DNA from: Pomphorhynchus laevis
Lineage: Eukaryota; Acanthocephala; Palaeacanthocephala; Echinorhynchida; Pomphorhynchidae
Length of the DNA: 64,000 nucleotides
Assembly (NCBI GenBank): GCA_012934845.2
Contig: WNNJ02000401.1
Coordinates: 62,001 to 126,000, forward strand
Direction: 5' to 3'
Part shown: piece after piece, positions 19,275-30,000 of the stretch
Numbering within the stretch: position 1 is the stretch's first letter
Layout: every line of letters begins with the position of its first letter
The notes under the pieces: generated by a model
Told to the model about the DNA's origin: nothing
The model's input: only the letters and a program-made list of their open reading frames with translations
Database searches by the model: none
Position numbers and translations under genes: made by a program

Positions 19275-19859
19275 TTAAGCATCAATCAAAGTTAGGCGAT
19301 TTCCTAGTCCTCCTTTGTCGACTTGTTCTAAAGACCACGAAGATAATACGGGGCATGCGAAAGCATGCAAAAGAGCTGAACACTCTTTTGAGCAAAATCG
19401 ACAGCGACAGTGAGTCGAGCGAGAGTGAAAAGGGAGTCGAATTGAACAAAATTTGGCGTGGTAGCCGTCTAAAGATAAACGCCAAACCAGCGGACGCTTT
19501 TGGTATCTTGGATTTCTCCAAGCTGATTGAGTATAAACAGGCGTCAAAAAGATATCTAGATCTAGGCTAAGTATTTTGTTATCGAATAGCAGTCGGACTG
19601 CCAAATACGCTGTGGTTTCACCAAGGCGAAATCGATTGCAAAGTTTGACCGAGAGTGGTATCGATCTACTAATCACCGCAACAGCTGTAGAAGAATACTT
19701 CGATGATACTCCTAATATCCGTTTTAGGTAGCGCCAAAAACATTTATCAATGATCTGAAAATCTCCTAAGGTCAAATCCGACCAAAAGCATCGAATCCCG
19801 TAACTCAGAATAGGAAACAACATCACATCAAAGTATTTGATCGCGCCTTCGAACGACAT
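19275..19859 (-). pseudogene. 5'-truncated LINE, C-terminal domain (third LINE family)
   Basis: 194 codons include FDVMLFPILSYGIRCFWSDL, YLKRILGVSSKYSSTAVAVI and a terminal CRCRFCSKECSALLHAFACP Cys motif. This is the region after the RT of LINE ORF2 proteins, where Y-G-x-E/R-x-W and K-R-x-L-G-V-S are recurrent. It starts abruptly at its 5' end. A second, shorter copy of the same bases is at 20780-20910. Confidence 0.65.
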
Positions 19860-19998
19860 AAGACCAAGCTTTGATATATAACAATGACACTAGTAATAAC
19901 AATAGAAATAAAATTTACAATTCGTTATATAATGACTTTAATGCTTACTTTATTAAGCTGATAAATAGTAAAAGCTTAAATACATCAAAGATAAACAT

Positions 19999-20779
19999 TT
20001 GGATTATATATTTGATAAAATTAAAAATAAAATGAAAATAACAAACAATTACAAAAGGAAAGATAAAATTAATAAAGATATGTATAAAGAACTTACTAAA
20101 TTAAAGGATAACTATATCATAACAACTATTGATAAAGCTAGTAATAACTTTGTCTTCATATGCAAAAAGCTTTATTATGATATACTAATGAAAGAGGTTA
20201 ATTCTAATGATTTAAATGTAAATCCAACATATGAACGTAGTGAGTTGAGTTTAGAAACAATTATTACAAGTCACTGTTCTATAATGGATAAAAAGGGTAT
20301 AAAGGTTGAATTAGATAATAAAACTATACCTATATTATATTGGAATCCAAAATTACATAAAAATCCAATAAAACCTAGGTTCATATGTAGTGCGTTTAAA
20401 TGTACATTAAAACCACTTTCTGTCTATATGAATAAAATGCTTAAAGTAATTAAAGCACATTTTAAAAAATATTGCAAGGTAATCGAAATTAATACTGGTA
20501 TAAAACACTATTTCAGTATTAATTCTACAAAAGAATTTTTAGAACAGACAAAAGGAATAAATTTTCAAAATATAAATACATACGATTTTAGTACGCTTTA
20601 TACAAATCTAGATTTAGTAGATATTAAAGAAGCGTTAGTAAAATTAATTAATCTTATATTCGGAAAAAGATATACATATATATGTTATAATAATTATAAC
20701 GCCTATCTAACAAAAATTAAACCATCAAATAAATATAAATATATGGATAAAATTGAATTAATAGAATCCTTAAATATTT
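19999..20779 (+). pseudogene. Penelope-like element RT fragment, N-terminal half (AT-rich family)
   Basis: A long AT-rich frame contains TTIDKASNNFVFICKKLYYD, PILYWNPKLHKNPIKPRFIC and INTYDFSTLYTNLDLVDIKE. The PKLHK motif and the DFSTLYTNL block are hallmarks of Penelope-like RT. It stops making sense at 20779, where the sequence changes to a LINE fragment on a few bases of microhomology, so the 293-codon open frame as a whole is chimeric. The next RT block (GVPMGGNSSPIIADL) is at 37.9 kb in another fragment. Confidence 0.75.
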
Positions 20780-20910
20780 TACGCTGTGGTTTCACCAAGG
20801 CGAAATCGATTGCAAAGTTTGACCGAGAGTGGTATCGATCTACTAATCACCGCAACAGCTGTAGAAGAATACTTCGATGATACTCCTAATATCCTTTTTA
20901 GGTAGCGCCA
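20780..20910 (-). pseudogene. Short copy of the 19.6-kb LINE fragment
   Basis: These bases repeat 19608-19745 almost exactly (minus-strand peptide FWRYLKRILGVSSKYSSTAV). It is fused on its left to PLE sequence and on its right to the direct repeat that also occurs at 18.84 kb. Confidence 0.65.
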
Positions 20911-21065
20911 AAAACATTCATAAAAAATAGCAATTTGATGTAAAATAAACATTAAATAGTTCAATAAATTGCTAAAATTGGTAATAAAACAACCTCAAAA
21001 TTATTAAATCAAAAAGCTGATAAATAGTAACTTATAGTTAAATAATATATTAAATGCAGTATTTA
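20911..21065 (+). repeat. Direct repeat, right copy
   Basis: Matches 18680-18885: first ATTCATAAAAAATAGCAATT, then the AAAGCTGATAAATAGTAACT block to ATGCAGTATTT. Confidence 0.6.
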
Positions 21066-22157
21066 CTACTTTCTGAATTTATAAAATAGTGAATTCCCAC
21101 GCGACTTTAATTTGCAAATTTTACCGAATGAGCCACGATGAGTATTCAAATTGTTTTTGAAAACTAAATCTAAAATACGCATCATTTTTTTATAAGTTGA
21201 TTTTTATTAAAATAACAAATCGATTGCTCGAACATTACTAAATATTTTTACTTCATTTATATCGCCTGTATCCAAAATATTATCCTTTTAGTCATAAGCC
21301 AATACATGATAAAATTAAAAGCTGATAATTTTATTTAATTTCACGATTCACTACTTTGTTAATTGTAAATTTATAGAATTATGAATTCAACAAAATTTAA
21401 TCTGCAGATTACCTGAATTAGCCACGATGAGTATTGAAATTGTTATTGAAAACTAAATTTAAATTTCCAACCATTTTTTTATAAATTATTTTTTTATTCT
21501 CGTGAAATTACCAATTGACTGCTTGAAATGTCGTTATTGGATACCGAAAAGAACATGTATCAGCTTGATGTGTTGTTTAAAAAAGATCTTTATTAAATTT
21601 GATTTATATAAGATGATTTTTATGAGTTTATGTTTTATTCTTGTAAAATTAAAAATCGGCTGTTTGTAATAACGTTAACGACTAATGACATTAACAGTTA
21701 CTAGATATCAACAAGAATAAGCATATCATCCTTCATGTTAATAATAAATCGTTTGTTACAGAACTATTCCATAATTTAATTTTGCCACTTATGTTTTCGA
21801 CAGATTTCTGTTAAAGTTCCGAATTGTTTTTGTTGCAAATTAATTCGCTAATTAATAGCTGTGTAACAATAAAGACAAAGATAAAGCTTTGTAACACCAT
21901 ATCTGCGAATGTATCACCGAACGTATGTTAGTATAACATATACTTTATAGTTTAGGTATATAAACTATTTGTTAAACTATTTTGTTAAACTAGTATGTTA
22001 TAACTATTTTAAAAAACTCAACCTTTAATAAGTAATTAAAAGAGTTTCAGTTTACAACTCTTCTGATTTGATTTGTTTGTAACAGTTTTCAGTAAAAGTT
22101 CCGAATTTTTTTTGTTGCAAATTAATTCGCCTTGTTTTCTAATTGATGCTATTTTAG
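21066..22157. repeat. AT-rich region with internal duplications
   Basis: Blocks around GTTAAAGTTCCGAATTGTTT (21799-21850) recur at 22083-22131. GAATTATGAATTC/CCACGATGAGTATT segments near 21120 recur near 21420. No gene seen apart from the possible exon that follows. Confidence 0.45.
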
Positions 22158-22223
22158 TGCAATTACTTTAAAACATCTTCAATGCCCTCATTTAAATGGA
22201 TTTTTTAATCAGATCGAAGAAAT
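22158..22223 (+). CDS. Weak candidate LRR exon (66 nt, phase 2-2)
   Basis: Acceptor ctattttAG and donor GTAAGT keep the correct phase, and its first base T resolves the TA end of exon 4. The peptide (AITLKHLQCPHLNGFFNQIE) is Leu-rich but lacks the LxxN scaffold. It could equally be chance or a decayed exon. Confidence 0.3.
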
Positions 22224-22344
22224 GTAAGTTTGATACAATTTCATAAAGAATTCATAAAAGCATTCATAATGATTAAATTATATCTTTGACAAATGACGCA
22301 ATGATTAAATTCGCTTGTTTGTTTACTCGTAAAGCTAATAAAGA

Positions 22345-25150
22345 ACGCCAAAAGGAATGCCAATTAAAGTGCCAATAGGAACGCCAATGGAAATGCCAAT
22401 ATGAATGCCAATAGGAATGCCAATAGGAATGCCAATAGGAATGTCAATAGGAATGCCAATAGGAATGCCAGGAGGAATGCCAATAAGAACGACAACAGGA
22501 ATGCCAAGAAGAATGCCCAATAAAAATGCCCAATCAATAGGAATGCCAATAGGAATGCCAATAGGAATGCCAATAGGAATGCCAATAGGAATGCCAATAG
22601 GAATGCCAATAGGAATGCCAATAGGAATGCCAATAGGAATGCCAATAGAAACGCCAATGGAAATGCCAATATGAATGCCAATGGAAATGCCAATATGAAT
22701 GCCAATAGGAATGCTAATAATAATGCCAATAGGAATGCCAATAAGAATGCCAATAGGAATGCCAATAGGAATGCCAATAGGAACGCTAATGGAAATGCCA
22801 ATATGAATGCCAATAAGAATGCTAATAATAATGTTAATAGGAATGCCAATAGGAATGTGAATAGGATTGTCAATAGGAATGCCAATAGGAATGCCAATAG
22901 GAATGCCAATAGGAATGCCAATAGGAATGCCAATAGGAACGCCAATGGAAATGCCAATAGGAATGTCAATAGGAATGTATATAGGAATGCCAATAGGAAT
23001 TTCAATAAGAATGTTAATAGGAATGCCAATAGGAATGCCAATAGGAATGCCTAATAGGAATGCCCAATAGGAATGCCAAAAGGAATGCCAATAGGAATGT
23101 TAATAGGAATGTTAATAGGAATGCCAATAGGAATGTTAATAGGAATGTTAATAGGAATCTAATAGGAATGACAATAGGAATGCCTAATAGGAATGCCAAT
23201 AGGAACGCCAATAGGAATGCCCAATAGGAATGCCCAATAAGAATGCCAATATGAATGCCAATAAGAATGCTAATAATAATGCCAATAGGAATGCCAATAG
23301 GAATGTGAATAGAAATGTCAATAGGAATGCCAATTGGAATGCCAATTGAAATGCCAATGTGAATGCCAATGCGAATGCCAATAGGAACGCCAATGGAAAT
23401 GCCAATAGGAATGCCAGTAGGAATGCCAATATGAATGCCAATAAGAATGCTAATAGGAATGCGCAATAGGAATGCTAATAGGAATTCCAATAGGAATGCC
23501 AAGAGGAATGCCAATAGGAATGCCAATAGGAACGCCAATAGGAACGCCAATGGAAATGCCAATATGAATGCCAATATGAACGCCAATATGAACGCCAATA
23601 GGAACGCCGATAGGAACGTTTATATGAACGCTTATAAAAGCATCAATAGGAGGCTAATTACAAAGTCAATAGGTACGCCCATAGGAAACCAATAGGAACG
23701 TTAATAGGAATGCAAACCAAACTTACAATAGAAACGACAATAGGAACGACAATAGGAATGACAATAGGATAGCTAATAAGAACGACAATAGGAACGACAA
23801 TATGATAGCTAATAAGAACGACAATATGAACGACAATAAGATAGCTAACAGGAAGGTAAAAAGGAACGACTTAGAGAAGGCTAAAATAAACCTCAATGAA
23901 AAGATTAAAAGGAACTTTAATAGGATGGTCAATAAGAACGACAACGTGAACGCCAATAGAAACGCCGTTAGGAACGACAAAAGTAATGATAATAAAAACG
24001 CCAACAGGAAGACAATTTAAAAAATCAATAGAAACGCCAATACGAATGCAAATTGTAAAAATATAACGACGCGAATAGAAACACCACGACAATAGAAACG
24101 CAAATTAGAATGCTACAAAATACGTCAATAGAAACGCTAACAGGAACGCAAAAAGCAACGCCATAAGTAACTACAACATAAACTTCATTATTAACTTAAA
24201 ATGAAACGCCAATAAATACGCTAATTAGAATTCGAATAAGAACGCTAAAAGTTATGCAAACAAGAACGGCAAAGGAAACGCTAATTGGAAAAACAATATA
24301 AATGAAAACGAAGTACGAACGCAACAGAAACGCTTTATGAACGCCAATAAGAGCGCCAATAGGAACGCCAATAGGAATGCCAATAGGAACGCCAATAAAA
24401 ACGCCAATAGGAACGCCAATAGGAACGCCAATAGGAACGCCAATAGGAACGCCAATGAACGACAATATGAACGCCAATATGAATACCGATAGGAACGCCA
24501 ATAGGAACGCCAATAGGAACGCCAATAGGAACGCCAATAGAAACGCTAATAGGAACGGCAATTGGAACGGCAATAGAAATGCTAATAGGAACGCCTATAT
24601 GAATGCTAATAGGAACGCCAATAAGGACGCCAATAGGAACGCCAATAGGAACGCCAATGGAACGCCAATAGGAACGTTTATAGGAACGTTAATAGGAACG
24701 TCAATAGGAACGGAAATAGAAACGCTAATAGGAACGGCAATTGGAACGGCAATTAGAACGGCAATAGAAATGCTAATAGGAACCCCTATATGAATGCCAA
24801 TAGGAACGCCAATAGAAACGTAAATATGAACGCCAATAGGAACGTTAATAGGAACGTGTATAGGAACGTCAATAGGAACGCTAATAGGAACGCTTATAGG
24901 AACGGAAATAGAAACGCCAATAGGAGCGGCAATTGAAACGAATGGATGACAATAGGAACGCAAAAAGATACGCCAATACTAACCCCAAATAGAACGCCGA
25001 TAAGAACGTCAATAAGTACAGCAATTAGAATGCCAATAAGAACACTAATAAAAAGGCCGATAGAAGCGCAAACAAGAAGGTGAATAGGAACGCTAAGGAA
25101 TAACGCTAGTAAGAACGCCTATAGAAGCGCTAATTTTTACGCACATGGAA
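22345..25150. repeat. 12-bp minisatellite (GCCAATAGGAAY)n, about 230 units
   Basis: The unit GCCAATAGGAAY repeats for 2.8 kb with substitutions and occasional indels. Because 12 is a multiple of 3, long open frames arise in several frames of both strands (MPIG, NANR or LLAF periodicity). They shift at each indel and have no gene context, so I do not call a protein. The left part (to about 23560) mostly has ...GGAATGCC, the right part mostly ...GGAACGCC. Beyond 24.9 kb the units decay. It lies inside an intron of the LRR gene. Confidence 0.9.
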
Positions 25151-25849
25151 ACGCTAATAATAATGCTTTCTTTTTCTGGGTGAATTTAGCAAATGTACGG
25201 AAATTTTGCAATGAAAAAATCAAATCCCTTTTTAAAAACTATTTTTTCTTATTGATTTTCTAATATCCTCCGAAGTTTTAATGTTTACTCGTTCTAACAT
25301 GTTGAATTTGGTAACTTTTTGTTTTAATCCAACACATTTGACATTTTTAAAGACTAAGACTAAGTCATATTTAAAACAAACACTAAGACTATTGTCTTAG
25401 TGTTTTGTGATTTTACGCTCTCTTTTGTGGGCAAAAGTATTTCATTTTTCTATTTCTCTCAACCTCTATGTACATCCTAACAGGGTAATACACGTGTCTA
25501 CACCCCATAGATCCATATTTGTTATTACTGATCAAATATTACATTTGTTATGTAATATTTAATACCTTTAATATCATTACAATAAAGGAGTAAAAAGCTT
25601 GTCACTTGTATCGTCAAAATAATACAATTCACAAATTACATTGCAATTTTTGAATTATTTATTAATTTAACTTAAATTTCAATGAATATGGAAAATAAAA
25701 CGAAAAGCAATTTAAGTTTAAAATCTAGATGTAGAAACAAAAGACAATTAAAAAGTGAATAAATTGTGGTACCGCTTACATAATTTTATTATTTAAAAAT
25801 TGTTTAACATTCGAAATATTTAAAAACTTATTGAAAATTAAAATTCTAG

Positions 25850-25912
25850 AAGATTTTCTGGTTGTGAAATAAGCATCAAAGACTACCTTGGTTTGGACAA
25901 ATTGACTTACAT
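25850..25912 (+). CDS. LRR exon (63 nt, phase 2-2)
   Basis: Acceptor aaattctAG and donor GTAAGT enclose 20 codons reading RFSGCEISIKDYLGLDKLTY. Cys replaces Asn at the ladder position, which LRRs tolerate, and the second half (Y-L-x-L-D-K-L-T-Y) is a good LRR ending. It is shorter by three residues than the 24-residue type. Confidence 0.6.
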
Positions 25913-26780
25913 GTAAGTTTAGTAGATCATAACATAATGACATTTTTTCAAACTTTTTTGAGCAATAATTACTAAAATGCAATTTAATGCAATTCATGTA
26001 TAAATTAAAAAAATGTTTAATTTAATCTATAGCATGGCTGCCTTTTTAAGTAATTAAAGCAGTAAGACATTTGAATTAATTTAGTTTCTATATTTTCTAA
26101 TCGTTAAATACTAGCCTTTTATATAAAGAATATATTTAAATAGGCTAAATTACAACATCCTGTATCTTTTATTATAATTTAATTCCTTGTAGTTTGTAAA
26201 ATGTTTCCGTTTTGTAATCAGCAAATTGGAATCAGCGGTGTTGACCGACTGGAAGTTGCTTCACGCGACTACCGGAGCTACTACCATGTTAGATGCATTA
26301 TTATTTCTTGCTACTTTCTAATTAAATCTTCCTGTCTTGTACAATTTCTTTAATCTCGCGCTTACAATTGATCAACTGATAAACTGATTTTGATTTTTAT
26401 ACCAGCATTTGCTTATGCTTTAAAATTATTGAATTCGCTCCAGGAAACAAACTTATGAACAATTGGGAATTGTATTTGTTCATCATGTAGTTATATGCTT
26501 GAAAATTATTGAATTCTCTGATGTAACCAAACGATATATATAATCAATTGGGAATTGCCTTTAGCGTCAGGTTGTTTAAATGTTATAACATGAATATTTA
26601 CTTCATCTACCAATGATTTCATTATCTTTATCTTAAATTTATGTTAAATAAAGCTTACATTATAAAATATGCAATTTGTACTAGTTGAGGTCTTACAAAA
26701 GCAATACGATAATTGTAGTGATTTACTCAGCATCTGCATTATGTATGTAGACACTCTGTGCCTAATAACATTGTACTTTT
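25913..26780. other. AT-rich intronic DNA up to the gypsy element
   Basis: A stretch at 26205-26310 encodes FCNQQIGISGVDRLEVASRD then YRSYYHVRC on the + strand, faintly LIM-domain-like. A possible 57-nt LRR-like exon at 26690-26746 was judged too weak. Nothing else is seen. Confidence 0.3.
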
Positions 26781-26972
26781 TGTTGTGTTTTCAGACATTG
26801 CAAAGCAAACGCTAACGTTTTTTAATTTTTAGTACAAACAAAACACCAGCGTTCAGAAACAGTCGCTATCCGACATATATAGTCAAAATACAAAGGCATA
26901 CCGCCAAGCACATTGCTGCCAGTGATAATCGTCATTGCCATACATTTGCAGTGTGTTCGTTCATACACAACA
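26781..26972 (-). repeat. 3' LTR (192 bp)
   Basis: Starts TGTTGTG and ends CACAACA, giving 7-bp inverted termini with the canonical TG...CA. Identical to the other LTR by eye. Confidence 0.95.
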
Positions 26973-26984
26973 TTCCTCTTCCCC
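26973..26984 (-). other. Polypurine tract
   Basis: The minus strand reads GGGGAAGAGGAA directly upstream of the 3' LTR, the plus-strand primer position. Confidence 0.85.
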
Positions 26985-27001
26985 ATATAAATGTGGTCTT
27001 T

Positions 27002-30000
27002 TTAGTACGCCACATTCCAGCCATATCGAACAGGTACTTTACGGACTCTTTCTGATCGTCTAGGTAATTGGCGATGGCAATTATCATGTTCAAGATTTTT
27101 TTCATCCGCCGAATTCGTAATGGTAAGTGGACTTTGATCACTAGTTATCTCAATCCGCTGTGACAATGTTGAATTCATTTTCTCTTGATCATTGTCTGCA
27201 TCATTGGTAATTTCTCGATTCTCTATACCTTCTCCTTTACGAAGCATATCGGCGTGTAATCTGTAGTTTTGATCAGCGTTGCTCACGACATACGATGTCC
27301 AGTTTGAGCGCTTTTCTATTTCCCCCGCCGACCACGGTTCGTTACTTTTCTGCCGATACCACACCTTTTCTCCTGAATAAAACTCCCTCGGTTTGGATTT
27401 CTTATCGAAATGTATTTTGTTATTTGCTTGATAACCTTCAAGTGTAGAACGTAGATTCGGTTTCAAACGATCAAATAAGGTAGTCAAACGATGACCGGTA
27501 AAGACAATTGATGGTGGTTTTCCTGTGGCACTGTGCGGTGTGTTTCTATACGACAATAAGAATTGCTGCAATCGCTTTGGACGATCGTGTATATTGTAAG
27601 GTCTGATCACTTTATTCTTTAGTACTTGAATAAACCTCTCCGCTAAACCGTTTGATCTTGGGTGATACGGAGATACTCTTACATGCTTTACTCCATTAGA
27701 CTGCAAAAAATTCGCGAATTCGGAAGACTGAAACGGGGGACCATTGTCTGATACCAGCTCTTCCGGAACCCCATTTCTGGCAAATATTTCTCTTAATACC
27801 TTTATTGTTGAGTGAGCACTTGTACATTGCATCTTAATAACCTCTGGCCATTTTGATAGAGCACACTGAACCACAAAGTAATACTCCTGTTGGGATGGTC
27901 CGGCGAAATCTACGTGAATCCTAGTCCATATATCGCTGGGTACAGGCCAATTGTGAAGTGGATGGTTAGGTTCGTTATTCCGGAAACGCTGACAATCGTT
28001 ACAATTTTGTACTGAGCGCTCGATATCAGCATCCAATCCAGGCCACCATACGTAATATCGTGATAAGGACTTCATAGCCACAATTCCCGGATGGCCTGCA
28101 TGCAAAGCTCGCAAAACTGTCTCCCGTAGACTCGTCGGAATTAATACACGCGCTCCTAAAAGCAAAATTCCATTTTCAAATGATAACTCATTGCGTCTTG
28201 TGCTGTAATAATGAATGTTCGAGTCTGTAACTTTGTTTGGCCAACCGATCGACACATATTGCGTCACCTTTTTTAGAATCAAATCTTGTTTCGTAGCTTC
28301 GCGAATAGCTGTTGCGGATAATAAAGGTGTGTCCTCACATAACAAATTCACACAGATATCATTTGTTCCCGACGTTTCTGCACAGTCAAGGCCTTGACAT
28401 GGAAATCTGGAGAGGACATCGGCAATTATGTTATCTTTTCCTGGAATGCATTCGAGTTCGTAGTCGAATTGACTCAACAACAATGCCCATCTGACTAAAC
28501 GCTGATTCGCGATCTTTGGCAAATTACGTTGATTTCCGAATATGTATTTCAAAGGTTTGTGATCAGTGATGAGTACGAACTTTCTACCTAATAGAAAATA
28601 TCGAAACTTATTGACACCGAATATAAGTGCAAGTGCCTCCCGGTCGATTTGCGAGTAATTTATTTCCGCGCTGCTCAATTTTCTTGATGCGTATGCAATC
28701 GGCAGATAACGGTTGTTTTTAGTTTCTTGAAGCAGTACGGCTCCTAAGCCTCTCTCACAAGCATCACAATACAGCTTCAGGTTACTCTTCCCATCATATG
28801 GTATTAAAATTTTCGGTTTTAGCATACTTTGCTTGACCAATTCAAATTGGCTTTGATGCCGATCTGTCCAGTTCCAATTCGCTCGTACACCCGTTAACGA
28901 ATACAAGTCAGCACACTGCGACCGCAAATGAGGAATAAAACGTTCAAGGAACCCTATGGTTCCCAAGAACGTTCGCAGTTCTTTAGGATTTGACGGTGGA
29001 CAAATATTTTGAATAGTATCAACTTTCTCTGGATCAACTTTTACCATTCCTTTATCTAACACGTGTCCCAGAAATTTGACTTGTTCTTGAAGAAATAAAC
29101 ACTTTTCACGTTTAACTCGTATTCCCGCATTCAATAATCTTGTCATTACACTTCGAAGTCTGTCTATATGTTCTGAACGTGTTTCACCTGCAACTACAAC
29201 ATCATCCAGATAAACTGCGACGCCCGGAATCGTACCGAGTAATTGATTCATATAACGCTGGAACAAAATTGGTGCAATGGATAACCCAAATGGTAATCGA
29301 CGATATTGATAATATCCGAAGGGTGTCGATATGGTCAAATACTTTCGAGAGTCTTGATGAACTTTCATTTGTGAATACGCATCCTTTAAATCCAATACTG
29401 AATACAAGGTGCCTCCTGCGATTTTGCTCAGTATCTCCTCAAATGTCGGTAATTCGAAACAATCACAATTCAGATACGGATTAATTGTCGCCTTGAAGTC
29501 AGCGCAAAGTCTTATTGAGTTATCCTTCTTGAGCACAGAAACAATTGGACTCGCCCATTCAATATAATTACAGTTTGAATCAACTTGCTCTAATGTTCCA
29601 TTCGATAAAAGGCGCTTTAACTCTTCTTCGATTTTTGGCTTTAATGGCAGTGGTACGCGACGAGCCGGAATGCATCGTGCAATAGCCGATGGATCAACTT
29701 GTAACTTTATCTCCAAATCCTTAATGTTCCCAAGATCTTCATTGAATAACTCCTTAAATCTGAGTAACATGTGGTTTAAATCGGATGCACCTTGTTGATT
29801 TAAATTTAACTGATTGATAGCTCGTGGGCGGGATCTTACTTGACGTGGCAAGGACATGTTAAATGCTTCTATCCACGGTTGTCCAAACAAGCTCTTTTCT
29901 GTTTCGTATACGACCTCGACATTCAACAATTTGGCTACATTATCTAGTTCTACAGTCACTTGACATTGACCTATGCTCTTTATCAACCCTCCACCAAAAC

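Noticed and set aside
19999-20880. A 293-codon open frame read as one protein
   Set aside because: The last part is antisense LINE sequence duplicated from 19.6-19.74 kb; the frame is a fusion of two transposon fragments.
22345-25150. Long open frames on both strands (for example up to 225 codons of LLAF- or MPIG-type repeats)
   Set aside because: They are produced by the 12-bp period; frames change at each indel and both strands are equally open, with no start context or flanking exon.
26690-26746. Possible 57-nt LRR exon (SYKSNTIIVVIYSASALC)
   Set aside because: Phase fits, but it is short, ends in a weak GTAGAC donor and lacks the LRR second half.
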